Shown here in pieces: positions 1-10,681 of a stretch of 32,114 nucleotides of DNA. This DNA is from Candidatus Glassiibacteriota bacterium (GTDB lineage Bacteria > Gemmatimonadota > Glassbacteria > GWA2-58-10): assembly GCA_016934095.1 (NCBI GenBank), contig JAFGTO010000083.1, forward strand, positions 1-32,114. Reading direction: 5' to 3'. The notes below the pieces were generated by a model, which made no database searches, was not told where the DNA came from, and saw nothing but the letters and a program-made list of their open reading frames with translations. Every line of letters begins with the position of its first letter. Position 1 is the stretch's first letter. Both the position numbers and the translations under genes were made by a program.

Positions 1-69
1 GAGTTTCTATATGTTATGCAATTAATGTCTTCTTACCGCATGTTGTCGTCCCAAGAGTGGAAACGGCCC

Positions 70-99
70 TTGACAGCCTTTATACCCTGAATCCTTAAT
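70..99 (+). promoter_or_regulatory. Candidate sigma70-type promoter upstream of sprA
   Basis: Perfect -35 TTGACA (70-75), 18-bp spacer, weak -10 CTTAAT (94-99). Confidence 0.3.
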
Positions 100-250
100 G
101 TTTCAACACGCTTTTAGAGTGTATCATGAGGGGGATTAGTCTTTTGGTCCCACGCCTTTTCAACCAAGCCGTTGCCGCTTGAATGTCCCCAAAACATCCC
201 CCCAGGCCGGCGGCCAATTCCCCGTTCAACGCGGTAAGCAGGTAATACGG

Positions 251-3200
251 ATGGTTCCGATCAAGACCGGGGTGCTTATCGACCGCATCTATCAAAACAT
301 GCCGGAATACAAGCCCGCAAACCGATTGGCCGGACCGGTCCCCGGTGCCGGCCGCAGGCTGCTTCAGCTCGTCATGCTGATCCTGTTGCTGCCGGCGGTC
401 TCTCAGGGTTTCCCGCCGGATGAGGAAGGCAAGCTTCCTTTCAAGGTGGACCGGGAGAAGAAGAACCGGATCGGCTTCAAGACAGTCAAGCCTTTTCTCC
501 AGTTGAAAAAAATCGGGCGCGAGCGGCTGGACTACGACCTGGAGACCGGCTCCGTAGTGGAGACTATCATCCTGCCGGGCACCGGCGGCGCCGGAGACAT
601 GGTCCTGCAGATCCACCACTACTCGGTGCTGGACTACCTCGACCAGCATGTCCGGGAAATGGAGGAGGAGGCGTTTTCCGAGGTCTCGAGCAAGTACCTG
701 ACCGGAGAAGTGGCGGCCGGGCGCCAGGGGGGGACCCGACAGGGGATCATGCCGGAGATCAACCTGCCCGATTTCATGCCCAAGTCCCTGGCCTCGATCA
801 TCGGCGAGGGCACCGGGTCGCTGTCCATCCACGGACGCAGCGTCACCGAGCTCAGCGGCACCACCTCCTTCCAGAAGCCCGAAGACCAGTCCCTCTTCCG
901 CCGTCAGAGCAAGTTCCCGCGGCTGAAGCTGGACCAGCGCCAGCAGATCAATATCGAGGGCGTGATCGGCACCAAGATCCATGTCTTTGTCGACTACAAC
1001 AGCCAGAACGAGTTCGCCAACCGCAACAAGATCGAGGTCAAGTACGTGGGCGAGGAGGATGAGATCCTCCAGAGCCTGGAGCTGGGGGATGTGAACCTCA
1101 GCCTGCCGCCGAGCATGCTGGTCTCGGCCAATATCCCCCGGGGCAACTTCGGGATCAAGGGCCAGACCCGCCTGGGAGCGCTGACCACCACTTTCATCGC
1201 CTCCAAGGAAGAGGGCGAATCCAGCAACAAGAATATCAAGATCCCGGTCACCGGCACGGCCGAAGCCAGCGACTCCACGGTGCTGGCGGACGTTAATTTC
1301 AGCACCAACCGGCACTTCCTGCTGGTGGACACCAGCCGCATCGCCAACAGGCATATCAAGTTCCTCGAAAGGCGCGGAGTGGTCCTCAAGAACCCGGGAG
1401 AGATGCCGCAGCGGGTCAGGGTGTTCAAGGACAACGCCAACCGGACGGATGACAACACCGGCGACAACCAGGCCCGGCCGGGCTACATGTTCATGGACCC
1501 GAACCATCCCGACCCCACCTCCAACGAGGACTTAGAGTTCGGTTTTTTCAACGAGATGGTGATCGGCCGCGACTACGTGCTCGAGGAGTGCGGGGCGGTG
1601 ATCAGCTTCGTGGGCTATGTCGGCCCCCAGGAAAGGATCGGGGTGATCTACCAGCAGTTGGACGGGAACTGGGTGGGTTCCGCCGGGACCAGGCCGAGCG
1701 ACACCCTCCAGCTCAAGCTGATCAAGCCCGACCTGCTGAATACCGAGCACGCGGCCTGGCCGCTGATGTTGCGCAACGTCTACTCTTTCGGCGGCTACGG
1801 GGCGATCAACCAGACTAATTTCAGCATAGATATCTTCACCAACCAGACCCCGCCGCGCTACGATGAGTATGACAGCAAAGAAGGCAAGACCAGGACTTTC
1901 CTGGAGATTTTCGGCCTGGACAACGACGGAGACACCAAGGTAGACCCGGCCTACATCGATTTCACCAGGGGACTGGTTTTTTTCCCCTCGCTCGAGCCTT
2001 TCCGCCAGCCCTATAACAATGAGAACGAATCTTTCGCCCTGCTGACCAAAAACAGGCTGATGTACACCGAGGATGCCATCGAGAGGCTCAACACCCGGGA
2101 ATACCAGAAGTACAACATCATTCTCCGCTACAACCGGGCCGAGGGGAGCTCGGCCCGCACGTTCGACCTGGGAGCCATGCAGATCGTCGAGAACTCGGAG
2201 CGCATCTATATCAACGAGAGACTGCTGCGGCGGGGGGTGGACTACACCATCGACTACCAGTTCGGCCAGCTCACCCTGAAACCCACGGTGGAGATACCGC
2301 CTAACTCGGAAGTCAAGGTGGATTTCGAGGAAGTGCCGCTTTTCGCCACCGGTAATACCAGTCTCTTCGGCTTCCACAACGAGTACGAGTTCGACCCTCA
2401 GCGCCGCAACTACCTGACCAGCACCATGTTTTTCCAGAGTATCGAGAGCGTGGACCGTACTTTCGTGCGCCTGGGCGATGAGCCCAAGACCAGCATGCTG
2501 GGCGAGCTCGGCGGCAAGTTCGAGTTCGATTCCGAGCGGCTGACCGGCTGGCTCAACGAGCTGCCCCTCTTCCAGTCGCGCACGCCGTCGAGGATCAACC
2601 TCACAGGGGGGCTGGCCTTTTCCAACCCCAACCCCAACACCCAGGGCGGCGTGCTGATCGAGGACTTCGAGACTTCCAAGATCGAGAACCCCCTGCTGAG
2701 GCTGACCCACCAAACCTGGAGGGCGAGCAGCCTGCCGGAAGGCGAGAGCGGGATGAGCTATGACGGGTGGACATGGGAGGAAGCGGCCACGGCTTTCTGG
2801 TTCGACCCCTATTACCTGAGCGCCACCCGCTATGGGTTCTACGAGCAGGATGTGTTCGGCCAGATCGAAGGCCGCTTCGAGCGCCACCGCCAGCTTCCCG
2901 TGTCAGCGATCTCGGTGGTGTTCGAGCCCCAGCGCAGGGCCAACGGCCGGATGATCGACAAGGTGAACGAGACCGAGATGAGAAGGAGCTGGCGCTCGAT
3001 AGTCCAGGCGGTGAGCGAGACCGGCATCGTGGGCATGGACGAGCGCGAGTTCCTGCAGATTTTCATCGCCACCGGCCGGGACCAGGGCAAGCTGATTATC
3101 GATTTCGGCCAGGTGAACGAAGACCAGGTGCGCTTCAACGAGGCGGGCGAGCCGGTGGGCATAAGCCGGATGGACACCGAGGACAAGAACTTCGACGGCC

Positions 3201-6200
3201 GGCTGGACCACAACGAGGACACCGGCTTGGACGGGGAGCCGGGGGCCGACCGCGACTGGGTCGAGGGAAGCCCGGATGACGGCAACGACGACTACTACCG
3301 CCCGAGCGAGCAGGATATTGTCGACGGCAGGTGGATCAACCTGACCGAGGGCAACAATAAGGGCATGATCGGGGCCAGCTTCGATACCGAAGACCTCAAC
3401 ACCAACGGAGTCCTGGACCTTACCGAGCGCGTGTTCCGCGTTATCCTCGACCTGAAGACCCTGGAGCTGGAGGGCAGCAACATCCCGGTCGAGGACCGGA
3501 ACGTGATGATCGACCATATACCCTACGACCCGCTGGTCAACGAGGTGCGCCAGAACTGGGAGCACCTTATCGGCACGGACGACTGGTACATGCTGCAGAT
3601 ACCCCTGCCCAAGGAGGGCAGCCGGGCCGAGCAATGGTACCGCAAGATCGGCGGGCCCTCGCTGAGCAACATCCTGCACGTTCGGTTCACCCTTTACGAT
3701 TTCACCAAGGCCGACACGGTGAACTTTGCAGCCGTGGCTTTCGTGGGCAACCGCTTCAAGACGGAGCAGGCGGGGGTATCCCAGCGCCTGGAAGAGACCA
3801 TTATCCTGGACACCCTCTCAACTGAGATTAAAGTCCTGGAGCCGGATGAACAGGAGGTCTCCCAGGCCGGCCTGCTGGCCGCCGGGGGGTTCCGCGGGGT
3901 GGTGGATGTCAACACGGTCAATACCATCCTGAACAACGAGTACTACCCGCCGCCCATGGTCAGCGCCACCCTCAACAAGTTCAACCGCAGCGGCCGTCAG
4001 GAGGATTTCACCGCCCAGGAAAGCGCCCTCAGGCTCGAATACCGCGACCTGCAGAGGGGCTACGAGGGATCGGCCCTCAAGGCCGAGAACAACCAGCAGA
4101 GCTACCTGGATTACGCCTCGATGAGTTTCCATGTCAACGGCCGCCAGGGACCGTACGACCCCAAGCCCACTTTCTTCATCCGCATCGGCACCGACCGCGA
4201 AAACTACTACGAATATTCCATGGCGGTGGATACCGGCTGGACCGAGGTGACCGTGCCGTTCGACGCTTTGCTGAAGCTGAAAGAGGACCAGCAGTCCATG
4301 CTGGACTTGCGCCAGATCCAGAACTTCGACAAGGATGTCAAGCGCGGGCCCTACCGCATCAAGGGCAATCCCTCGCTGACCAAGGTCACGATAATGTCTG
4401 TGGGTATCGCCAACGAGAGCAGCGACGTGCCGGTCTCCGGGGAGATCTGGATCGATGACGTCCGCCTGACCGACGTGATCAAGGAGTTCGGGATCAACAG
4501 CCGGATGCAGGTGGACGCGCAGCTTTCCGACCTGGGCAGGGTCAACTTTTCGGTGGCGGCCCGCGACAACAAGTTCCGCAACCTCAATGAGAGCATCCCC
4601 CGCAACAGCAGCTTCGACTACAATGTCGGCGGCTCGCTGAATGTCGACCGGCTGGTCCCGGACAAGTGGGGACTGAGGCTGCCGGTAAACTTCCGCAAGA
4701 CTTTCCGCCGGAACAGTCCCAGGTTCCACCCGGGGAGCGAGGACGTGACCATCCAGTCGGCCGAGAACAAGGAGCGCTACAAGACCGAGACCACCAGCCA
4801 TAATTTCAGTATCAGCTATTCCAAGAGCAAGGGTACCCGGACCCTGTCGCGTTACCTGTTCGACCGGCTGAACGGTTCCCTGAGCTACAACTCTTCGCGC
4901 ACCATCGCGCCGAAGAGCCTCAGCAACAACACCAGTATCAGCGGCAGGCTGACCTACCGGGCCACCCTGCCGCGGGATGCCGAACAGGCCATTTTCCCCC
5001 CCCGGATTTTCGGCTTCCTGGACAAGGTGCCCCTGCCCTACTTTTTCAAGACCAGCGGTCTGGTACAGGGTGTGGCCCAGACGAAGCTGCGCTACATGCC
5101 CAACGATTTCGAGCTCGACACCTCGGGCAACTACAACCGCAGGGTGAGCTACAACCCGATTTCCGACCTGATCAGCCCGGACACTTCGTTCATGACTACC
5201 AGCGGGGTGAGGGTGCGCTACAGCCCGGTCGTCTCGGCGCAGACCAGCTACGACCTGCAGGTAGACAGAAACATGCTGGCCAAGCAGGAGGGCGGCAAGC
5301 TGCTGGGGTTCGACATCGGCAAAGAGGTCGGGCGCAAGCAGGGAGTGCAGCTTCAGCTTGCGCCCAAGTCGATACCCTGGCTGCAGCCGAACTACCGCTA
5401 CCAGGGCGACTACAACAACGATTTCCTCACGCCGCGGTATAACGGCGTGGAGAGCGTGGACCGCAACTTCCGCAAGTTCGACAGCCGCCGGCAGGAGACA
5501 GTTAACCTGAGGTTCATGCTGCCGCAGTTCCGCAAGTCGCTGGCCGGGATGCGCCTGACCGACCCGGCGGCGGCCAGGAAAAAGCAACAGCAGGCAGCCC
5601 CCGGCAAAAGCTCCTCGGCCGCGTATACGCGGACTCCCAAGAAGCCTGGAGGCACCGGAGGCAAGAGCATTTTCAGCCGGTTCATTTTCAGACCCATCAA
5701 CTATTTCCTCGACAGCTTCGACCCGCTTTCCGTGCAGCTTAGCCGCAACCGGCAGGAGCGCTGGGACAAGATGGAGCGCAACCCGGGGTTGCTCTACCAG
5801 ATCGGGCTGGCCGAGCTGGATGCAGACACCAGGATCCGGCCGACCATGAGCGACTCCACCCGGGTGGACACCGCCAATTTCGCCGCGATGAACTGGAGCT
5901 TCACCCGCGCCTACAGCAGCGGGTTCCGTCTCTACAAGGCCAGGATCAGCGGCAACTACATGGAGAACGGCGGCAACTCACACAATATCAACGGTTACAC
6001 CTTCAACCGCCAGAACGGCCCCGAGTATAACTTCGATTACTCGGATGTCTATGTCCCGGGCTTCCTGCGCGGCGCCCTGGCCAGGGTGGACTTTGCCAGC
6101 GGGTACGAGCTGAAGAAGAGCTTCCGGGGGAACAGCAACAAGATGGTAGTGCTCCAGGAGGGCGATGAGCCGATTGCCTGGGAGCGCCAGCTCGGCGTCG

Positions 6201-6715
6201 AGACTATCACCCGCGAGGAGAACTGGCGGCCCAAGTACAGGGTGTCCGCAGACTGGGGCCGGACCGGTACGATACGCACACGCTACACCAAGAACGAATC
6301 CTACAAGCGGGACTTCCTGCTGGAAACCAACAAATTCTCTATCACCGAAAACTCCGACGACAATTTCAACCTGCAGTACTCTTTCAGCGCACCCCACGGT
6401 ATCTCTTTGCCCTTCCTCAAAGGGATCAAGCTCCAGAGCAATGTCCGCACCTCGATTGATTTAAGCAGAAGGATCAACCGGACTTATACCCAGGTGCTGG
6501 ACGAGCTCGGCAAGGTGGCGCTCGACGACAAGGGCCTGCCGCAGGAAATAATCAACCGGGACACAGAGGACATCTCGATTACACCCACCCTGAGTTATGA
6601 CTTCGCCCAGGTCATCGGCAGCCTCTCGGCTTCCTACAACTCCATGAAAGACCGCAAGAACGGCACAACCCGGGTTACGATCTCGATGAAAGTCACCGTG
6701 CAGCTCGATTTTTGA
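251..6715 (+). CDS. sprA: Cell-surface protein SprA/Sov-like outer-membrane translocon component (type IX secretion)
   Basis: ORF of about 2155-2178 aa. Hydrophobic signal-like segment RRLLQLVMLILLLPAVSQG. SprA-type segments such as GTGSLSIHGRSVTELSGTTSFQKPEDQ, RQQINIEGVIGTKIHVFVDYNSQNEF, GVLIEDFETSKIENPL, EIWIDDVRLTDV, and a beta-rich C-terminus ending in VTVQLDF (OMP-like terminal Phe). Start uncertain: TTG 179, ATG 251 or ATG 299. Confidence 0.85.
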   Translation: MVPIKTGVLIDRIYQNMPEYKPANRLAGPVPGAGRRLLQLVMLILLLPAVSQGFPPDEEGKLPFKVDREKKNRIGFKTVKPFLQLKKIGRERLDYDLETGSVVETIILPGTGGAGDMVLQIHHYSVLDYLDQHVREMEEEAFSEVSSKYLTGEVAAGRQGGTRQGIMPEINLPDFMPKSLASIIGEGTGSLSIHGRSVTELSGTTSFQKPEDQSLFRRQSKFPRLKLDQRQQINIEGVIGTKIHVFVDYNSQNEFANRNKIEVKYVGEEDEILQSLELGDVNLSLPPSMLVSANIPRGNFGIKGQTRLGALTTTFIASKEEGESSNKNIKIPVTGTAEASDSTVLADVNFSTNRHFLLVDTSRIANRHIKFLERRGVVLKNPGEMPQRVRVFKDNANRTDDNTGDNQARPGYMFMDPNHPDPTSNEDLEFGFFNEMVIGRDYVLEECGAVISFVGYVGPQERIGVIYQQLDGNWVGSAGTRPSDTLQLKLIKPDLLNTEHAAWPLMLRNVYSFGGYGAINQTNFSIDIFTNQTPPRYDEYDSKEGKTRTFLEIFGLDNDGDTKVDPAYIDFTRGLVFFPSLEPFRQPYNNENESFALLTKNRLMYTEDAIERLNTREYQKYNIILRYNRAEGSSARTFDLGAMQIVENSERIYINERLLRRGVDYTIDYQFGQLTLKPTVEIPPNSEVKVDFEEVPLFATGNTSLFGFHNEYEFDPQRRNYLTSTMFFQSIESVDRTFVRLGDEPKTSMLGELGGKFEFDSERLTGWLNELPLFQSRTPSRINLTGGLAFSNPNPNTQGGVLIEDFETSKIENPLLRLTHQTWRASSLPEGESGMSYDGWTWEEAATAFWFDPYYLSATRYGFYEQDVFGQIEGRFERHRQLPVSAISVVFEPQRRANGRMIDKVNETEMRRSWRSIVQAVSETGIVGMDEREFLQIFIATGRDQGKLIIDFGQVNEDQVRFNEAGEPVGISRMDTEDKNFDGRLDHNEDTGLDGEPGADRDWVEGSPDDGNDDYYRPSEQDIVDGRWINLTEGNNKGMIGASFDTEDLNTNGVLDLTERVFRVILDLKTLELEGSNIPVEDRNVMIDHIPYDPLVNEVRQNWEHLIGTDDWYMLQIPLPKEGSRAEQWYRKIGGPSLSNILHVRFTLYDFTKADTVNFAAVAFVGNRFKTEQAGVSQRLEETIILDTLSTEIKVLEPDEQEVSQAGLLAAGGFRGVVDVNTVNTILNNEYYPPPMVSATLNKFNRSGRQEDFTAQESALRLEYRDLQRGYEGSALKAENNQQSYLDYASMSFHVNGRQGPYDPKPTFFIRIGTDRENYYEYSMAVDTGWTEVTVPFDALLKLKEDQQSMLDLRQIQNFDKDVKRGPYRIKGNPSLTKVTIMSVGIANESSDVPVSGEIWIDDVRLTDVIKEFGINSRMQVDAQLSDLGRVNFSVAARDNKFRNLNESIPRNSSFDYNVGGSLNVDRLVPDKWGLRLPVNFRKTFRRNSPRFHPGSEDVTIQSAENKERYKTETTSHNFSISYSKSKGTRTLSRYLFDRLNGSLSYNSSRTIAPKSLSNNTSISGRLTYRATLPRDAEQAIFPPRIFGFLDKVPLPYFFKTSGLVQGVAQTKLRYMPNDFELDTSGNYNRRVSYNPISDLISPDTSFMTTSGVRVRYSPVVSAQTSYDLQVDRNMLAKQEGGKLLGFDIGKEVGRKQGVQLQLAPKSIPWLQPNYRYQGDYNNDFLTPRYNGVESVDRNFRKFDSRRQETVNLRFMLPQFRKSLAGMRLTDPAAARKKQQQAAPGKSSSAAYTRTPKKPGGTGGKSIFSRFIFRPINYFLDSFDPLSVQLSRNRQERWDKMERNPGLLYQIGLAELDADTRIRPTMSDSTRVDTANFAAMNWSFTRAYSSGFRLYKARISGNYMENGGNSHNINGYTFNRQNGPEYNFDYSDVYVPGFLRGALARVDFASGYELKKSFRGNSNKMVVLQEGDEPIAWERQLGVETITREENWRPKYRVSADWGRTGTIRTRYTKNESYKRDFLLETNKFSITENSDDNFNLQYSFSAPHGISLPFLKGIKLQSNVRTSIDLSRRINRTYTQVLDELGKVALDDKGLPQEIINRDTEDISITPTLSYDFAQVIGSLSASYNSMKDRKNGTTRVTISMKVTVQLDF

Positions 6716-6927
6716 TTTTTTTCCGGCGGGACCTCTCCAGGTTGCGGCCTGCTGTATACCGGCGGCTGCCGTACCGTATAACCTGATATTTACGGCAGGG
6801 GTAATAAGACCTCTACAGGAACCCTGATCCTAAGCCACCGGTTGAGCCGCCGGCGGACGTATGACCCCACTTCCCGGTATCTGCCGCAGGAGAGGGATCT
6901 CTCCTTTCACCTATTATCCGAAAAACC

Positions 6928-6954
6928 TTGAGATTACCAGGGTCAACTTATAAT
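6928..6954 (+). promoter_or_regulatory. Candidate promoter upstream of the hybrid histidine kinase
   Basis: TTGAGA (6928-6933), short 15-bp spacer, perfect TATAAT (6949-6954). The spacer is suboptimal. Confidence 0.3.
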
Positions 6955-7096
6955 TTATTCTGCATGAAAATAACGGATTCCCGGTTCGCGCCGGGAAGCA
7001 GTGTATACACCTTGGCTCAGGCCAGGCTTTCATCTTTCAGCCAGTCGATCCGACATAAACCTGATTAAGTAAAAGATCAGGATTGGAGTTTTTCCG

Positions 7097-10000
7097 ATGT
7101 CCGGGAACAAGCCTTCATATCAGGAATTGGAAAAAAGAGTGCGGGAGCTCGAGAAAGCAGAGGCCGGGAGAAACCCAAAAGAGAACGGCCTGCCGGAATC
7201 GGGGAAAAATCTTAGAATGATTTTAGACGACCTTACAGATACGATATTTCAACTGACTCCCTCAGGCGTTATTCAATATGTAAGCCCGAACGTAAAAAAA
7301 CTTTGCGGCTATCACCCTGAGGAGCTTATCGGAAAACATCTTAGAAAAACTACGCCCGCTCCCGAGATACCGAAAGCCTTAGAAGCTATCAAGGAAGTCC
7401 TGGCGGGAAAAACGGTAAAAGCCCTGGAAATAAACCAGAAAAACAGCAGGGGAAAAATTATTCCTGTCGAGATCGATGCCGGTCCGGTGAGATTGGGTGG
7501 CAAGATAGTCGCAGTGCAGGGAATTATGAGAGACCTTGCCGAGCGCAAGCAGATAGACAGGCTGCTGCGGGAATCAGAGAAAAAATATCGCGACCTGGTA
7601 AATAACTCCCTGGTGGGTGTATACCAGACAAATCTCAAGGGAGATATTCTCTATGCAAACAAAGCCCTGGCGAAGATTTTCGGTTTCAGGTCAATTGAGA
7701 AGCTCCGGGCAGAAGGAGTTCTTGCCAGGTACAGGGACGTTAAAGACAGAAAAGTCTTAATCGAAAAACTGTTGAATGCAGGCAGGGTTACCAACTTTTC
7801 TTTTGAAGTGGTGGCAAAAACAGGTGCAACGAAGAATGCTTTATTAAGCGCATCTCTCGACGGAGAGGTAATATCAGGAATGATTATGGATGTCACCGGG
7901 CTTAAAATATCGGAAGAGGCGCTGAGAAAAAGTGAAGAGCTGTTCCGTGCTGTAGCGGAATCCGCTTCAGCGGGAATCAGTACTGCAGATGACAAGCAAA
8001 ACCTGATTTATAATAACCCTGCCTTTGTCAAAATGCTGGGCTACTCGAAAAAAGAAATGTCAGGGATGAATATTTCCCGGATTACGGATCCGCAGGAGTA
8101 TGAAAAAATACGGAAGATGACAAAACTGAGAATGAAGGGCCTGAGAAATACATACGAAACCGTGCTGCTTCGCAAGGACGGCACTCCTCTGGATGTAACG
8201 ATTTCAGCCTCGCCGCTTACCTCTCCGGAAGGCGGCTACCAGGAAACGCTTGCAGTCATCAATGATATCACCGAGCGGAAAAAAATGGAAAAAGCCCTGC
8301 TCCGCTCGATTGAAATGGAACGGCTGGTTATTTACATATTGACGGATATTACGAATATCCCTGCCGAGGAAATCGACAGCGGAATAGACCGCACCTTGCG
8401 GTCAATCGGTGAGTTTTTTGGCGTTGACCGTAATTTTCTTTTCCAACTGGCGGAGAACGGAAAACATCTGAAATTGACCCATGAATGGTGTGCCATAGAT
8501 CTGGAGCCGCTGATCGTCAAAACCAAAGAAATACCGGCTTCTTCCAATTATTGGTGGATGAAGCGCCTCAGATGCTTTGAGAACGTTCAGATCCCCCGTA
8601 TGAGTAATCAGCCATCCAAAGCCAAAGCCTTGAGAGACGCTTTTCCGGACCGGGAAATAAAATCACTTCTTCTTATACCGATAATATACGGCCGGTCCCT
8701 TATCGGGTTTACCGGCTATGAATCTATCAGGTCAGAGAAGACCTGGACGGACCAGGATATCGAGCTCCTTATCACGATGGCCGACATAATTGCAAACTCC
8801 ATAGAGCGCAAGAAAACAGAGGAAGCCTTGCTGAAAAGCAAGAAGAAATATCAATCCCTGATAGAGAGCACCAATGACATCGTTTATTCGGTAGATACTA
8901 ATGGAAACTTTACCTATATCAGCCCGCAGGTTAAACGATACGGCTATAGCTGCGAAGAGATCCTTTCCCGAAATTTTCAGGAATGGGTAATCCCTGAAGA
9001 CAGGCAAAGAACACTCCAGGATTTTCAAAGGACAATGTCTACCGGAGAAGAATTTGTCACTTATTTTAGAGTTGCGGATAAAGCAGAACTCACTCATTGG
9101 TTTGAAGAAAACGGCAGGGTCATATATGACCGGGACGGGAATGCCCTGGGTATGACCGGTGTCTTGCGAAACATCGACGAGCGCAAGCAGCTTGAAGAAG
9201 AACTAATCAAGTATGCAAAAATCGAGAGCCTGGGAGTTCTGGCGGGTGGGATAGCTCATGATTTCAACAATATCCTGGGCTCGATCCTGGGGAATATTTC
9301 CCTGGCAAATATGTTGACAGAAAAAGCCGGTAAATCTCACGCTCTCTTAAAGGAGGCTGAGGATGCATGCCTCAGGGCAAAGGATTTAATTCAGCAGTTG
9401 ATCACCTTTTCCAAGGAAGGAGCGCCGGTTAAGAAAACGGCTTCTATTGCGGAGGTGATAGAAGAAACCACGGTCTTTTCTCTTAGAGGAACGAATGTAA
9501 AAAGCGCATTTTACCTTGCTGACGATCTCTGGCCTGCCGAGGTCGATGTCAGCCAGATCAGCCAGGTCATCAACAACCTGGTCATCAACGCCTGCCAGGC
9601 TATGCCGGAAGGCGGCACAATCCGGATTCATGCTCAAAACATCGTTCTCGACAAGGGGAGTACTCTGCCCCTGGATAAAGGCAAATATGTGAAAATTTCA
9701 ATAAAAGATACCGGTACCGGGATATCCCAAAAGCATTTGCCTAAGATCTTCGATCCATATTTCACTACTAAGCAGAAAGGCGGCGGACTTGGCCTTACCA
9801 CAGCTTATTCGATAGTCCAAAAACATTCGGGATGCATTACCGTGGACTCGGAGCTGGGAGTTGGTACGACCATTTACATTTATCTTTCGGCCTCCGTGAA
9901 AAAGGCGCAAAAAGAAAGAATCAGGAAGAAAGCATCTCCGGGGAAAGCGAAAATCCTGGTAATGGATGACGATGAAGGTTTCAGGGATGCGCTGGGCGGA

Positions 10001-10339
10001 GTTTTAACACATTTTGGCCATGAGCTGGTGTTATCGGAAAAAGGAGAAGAGGCGATAGAACAATATATGAGTGCCCTGAAGACGGATCAGCCTTTCGATC
10101 TGGTGATCCTGGACTTAACCGTTAAAGGGGGAATGGGAGGCACGGAAACGCTAAAAAGACTTCTTGAGATAGACCCTGAAGCTAAGGCCGTTGTAACCAG
10201 CGGATATACGAACGATCCGATAATATCTAATTACGAAAAGTATGGCTTTGCCGGTATGATTACAAAACCTTTCAGGGTCCAGGAAGTTAAAGAGCTGTTA
10301 CACGGCATCCTGACTCCGAAAGTAATAACTAAAAAATAA
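7097..10339 (+). CDS. Multi-PAS/GAF hybrid sensor histidine kinase with C-terminal receiver domain
   Basis: Repeated PAS-like segments (GVIQYVSPNVKKLCGYHPEEL, LVGVYQTNLKGDILYANKALAKIFGF, NLIYNNPAFVKMLGYSKKEM, DIVYSVDTNGNFTYISPQVKRYGYSCEEI), a GAF-like segment, H-box GVLAGGIAHDFNNILG, ATPase N/G boxes (NNLVINACQAMPEGG, DTGTGISQKHLPKIFDPYFTTKQKGGGLGL), and a C-terminal REC domain (ILVMDDDEG, DLVILDLTV, TKPF). Confidence 0.93.
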   Translation: MSGNKPSYQELEKRVRELEKAEAGRNPKENGLPESGKNLRMILDDLTDTIFQLTPSGVIQYVSPNVKKLCGYHPEELIGKHLRKTTPAPEIPKALEAIKEVLAGKTVKALEINQKNSRGKIIPVEIDAGPVRLGGKIVAVQGIMRDLAERKQIDRLLRESEKKYRDLVNNSLVGVYQTNLKGDILYANKALAKIFGFRSIEKLRAEGVLARYRDVKDRKVLIEKLLNAGRVTNFSFEVVAKTGATKNALLSASLDGEVISGMIMDVTGLKISEEALRKSEELFRAVAESASAGISTADDKQNLIYNNPAFVKMLGYSKKEMSGMNISRITDPQEYEKIRKMTKLRMKGLRNTYETVLLRKDGTPLDVTISASPLTSPEGGYQETLAVINDITERKKMEKALLRSIEMERLVIYILTDITNIPAEEIDSGIDRTLRSIGEFFGVDRNFLFQLAENGKHLKLTHEWCAIDLEPLIVKTKEIPASSNYWWMKRLRCFENVQIPRMSNQPSKAKALRDAFPDREIKSLLLIPIIYGRSLIGFTGYESIRSEKTWTDQDIELLITMADIIANSIERKKTEEALLKSKKKYQSLIESTNDIVYSVDTNGNFTYISPQVKRYGYSCEEILSRNFQEWVIPEDRQRTLQDFQRTMSTGEEFVTYFRVADKAELTHWFEENGRVIYDRDGNALGMTGVLRNIDERKQLEEELIKYAKIESLGVLAGGIAHDFNNILGSILGNISLANMLTEKAGKSHALLKEAEDACLRAKDLIQQLITFSKEGAPVKKTASIAEVIEETTVFSLRGTNVKSAFYLADDLWPAEVDVSQISQVINNLVINACQAMPEGGTIRIHAQNIVLDKGSTLPLDKGKYVKISIKDTGTGISQKHLPKIFDPYFTTKQKGGGLGLTTAYSIVQKHSGCITVDSELGVGTTIYIYLSASVKKAQKERIRKKASPGKAKILVMDDDEGFRDALGGVLTHFGHELVLSEKGEEAIEQYMSALKTDQPFDLVILDLTVKGGMGGTETLKRLLEIDPEAKAVVTSGYTNDPIISNYEKYGFAGMITKPFRVQEVKELLHGILTPKVITKK

Positions 10340-10681
10340 CCAACCAGCTTTAAGGTGAGATCCATACTCCCTCGGAACATGTTGGACAACTTCAGCCTGA
10401 TAACTGATAAAAAGTATATCCCGATGGACGCGCCCTGATCGCCGGAGTGCAGGCGCAGCCGGGACGTAGCGGGCCCCGGGCTGCCCTACTAGTGCATTTT
10501 GCTACTGCTTAACGATTCAGAAACACCGCCGGGGCGGAAAATTCCTGAACTGAAAAGCGATTTTATAAGTTATGAAACAGCTTCTAGTAAGCCGGACAGT
10601 TGAGCGCTCCGGCAGGTTCAGGCTTTCGTGCTTGTTTGCCATTATTCCTGAATATTACATTATAAATCTGTTAGGTTGATA

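Noticed and set aside
7013-7028. Possible sigma54 -24/-12 site TGGCTC-AGGCC-AGGCT upstream of the hybrid kinase
   Set aside because: GG-N10-GC spacing is right, but the -12 box lacks the TT and the -24 box has a mismatch. Too weak without a motif scan.
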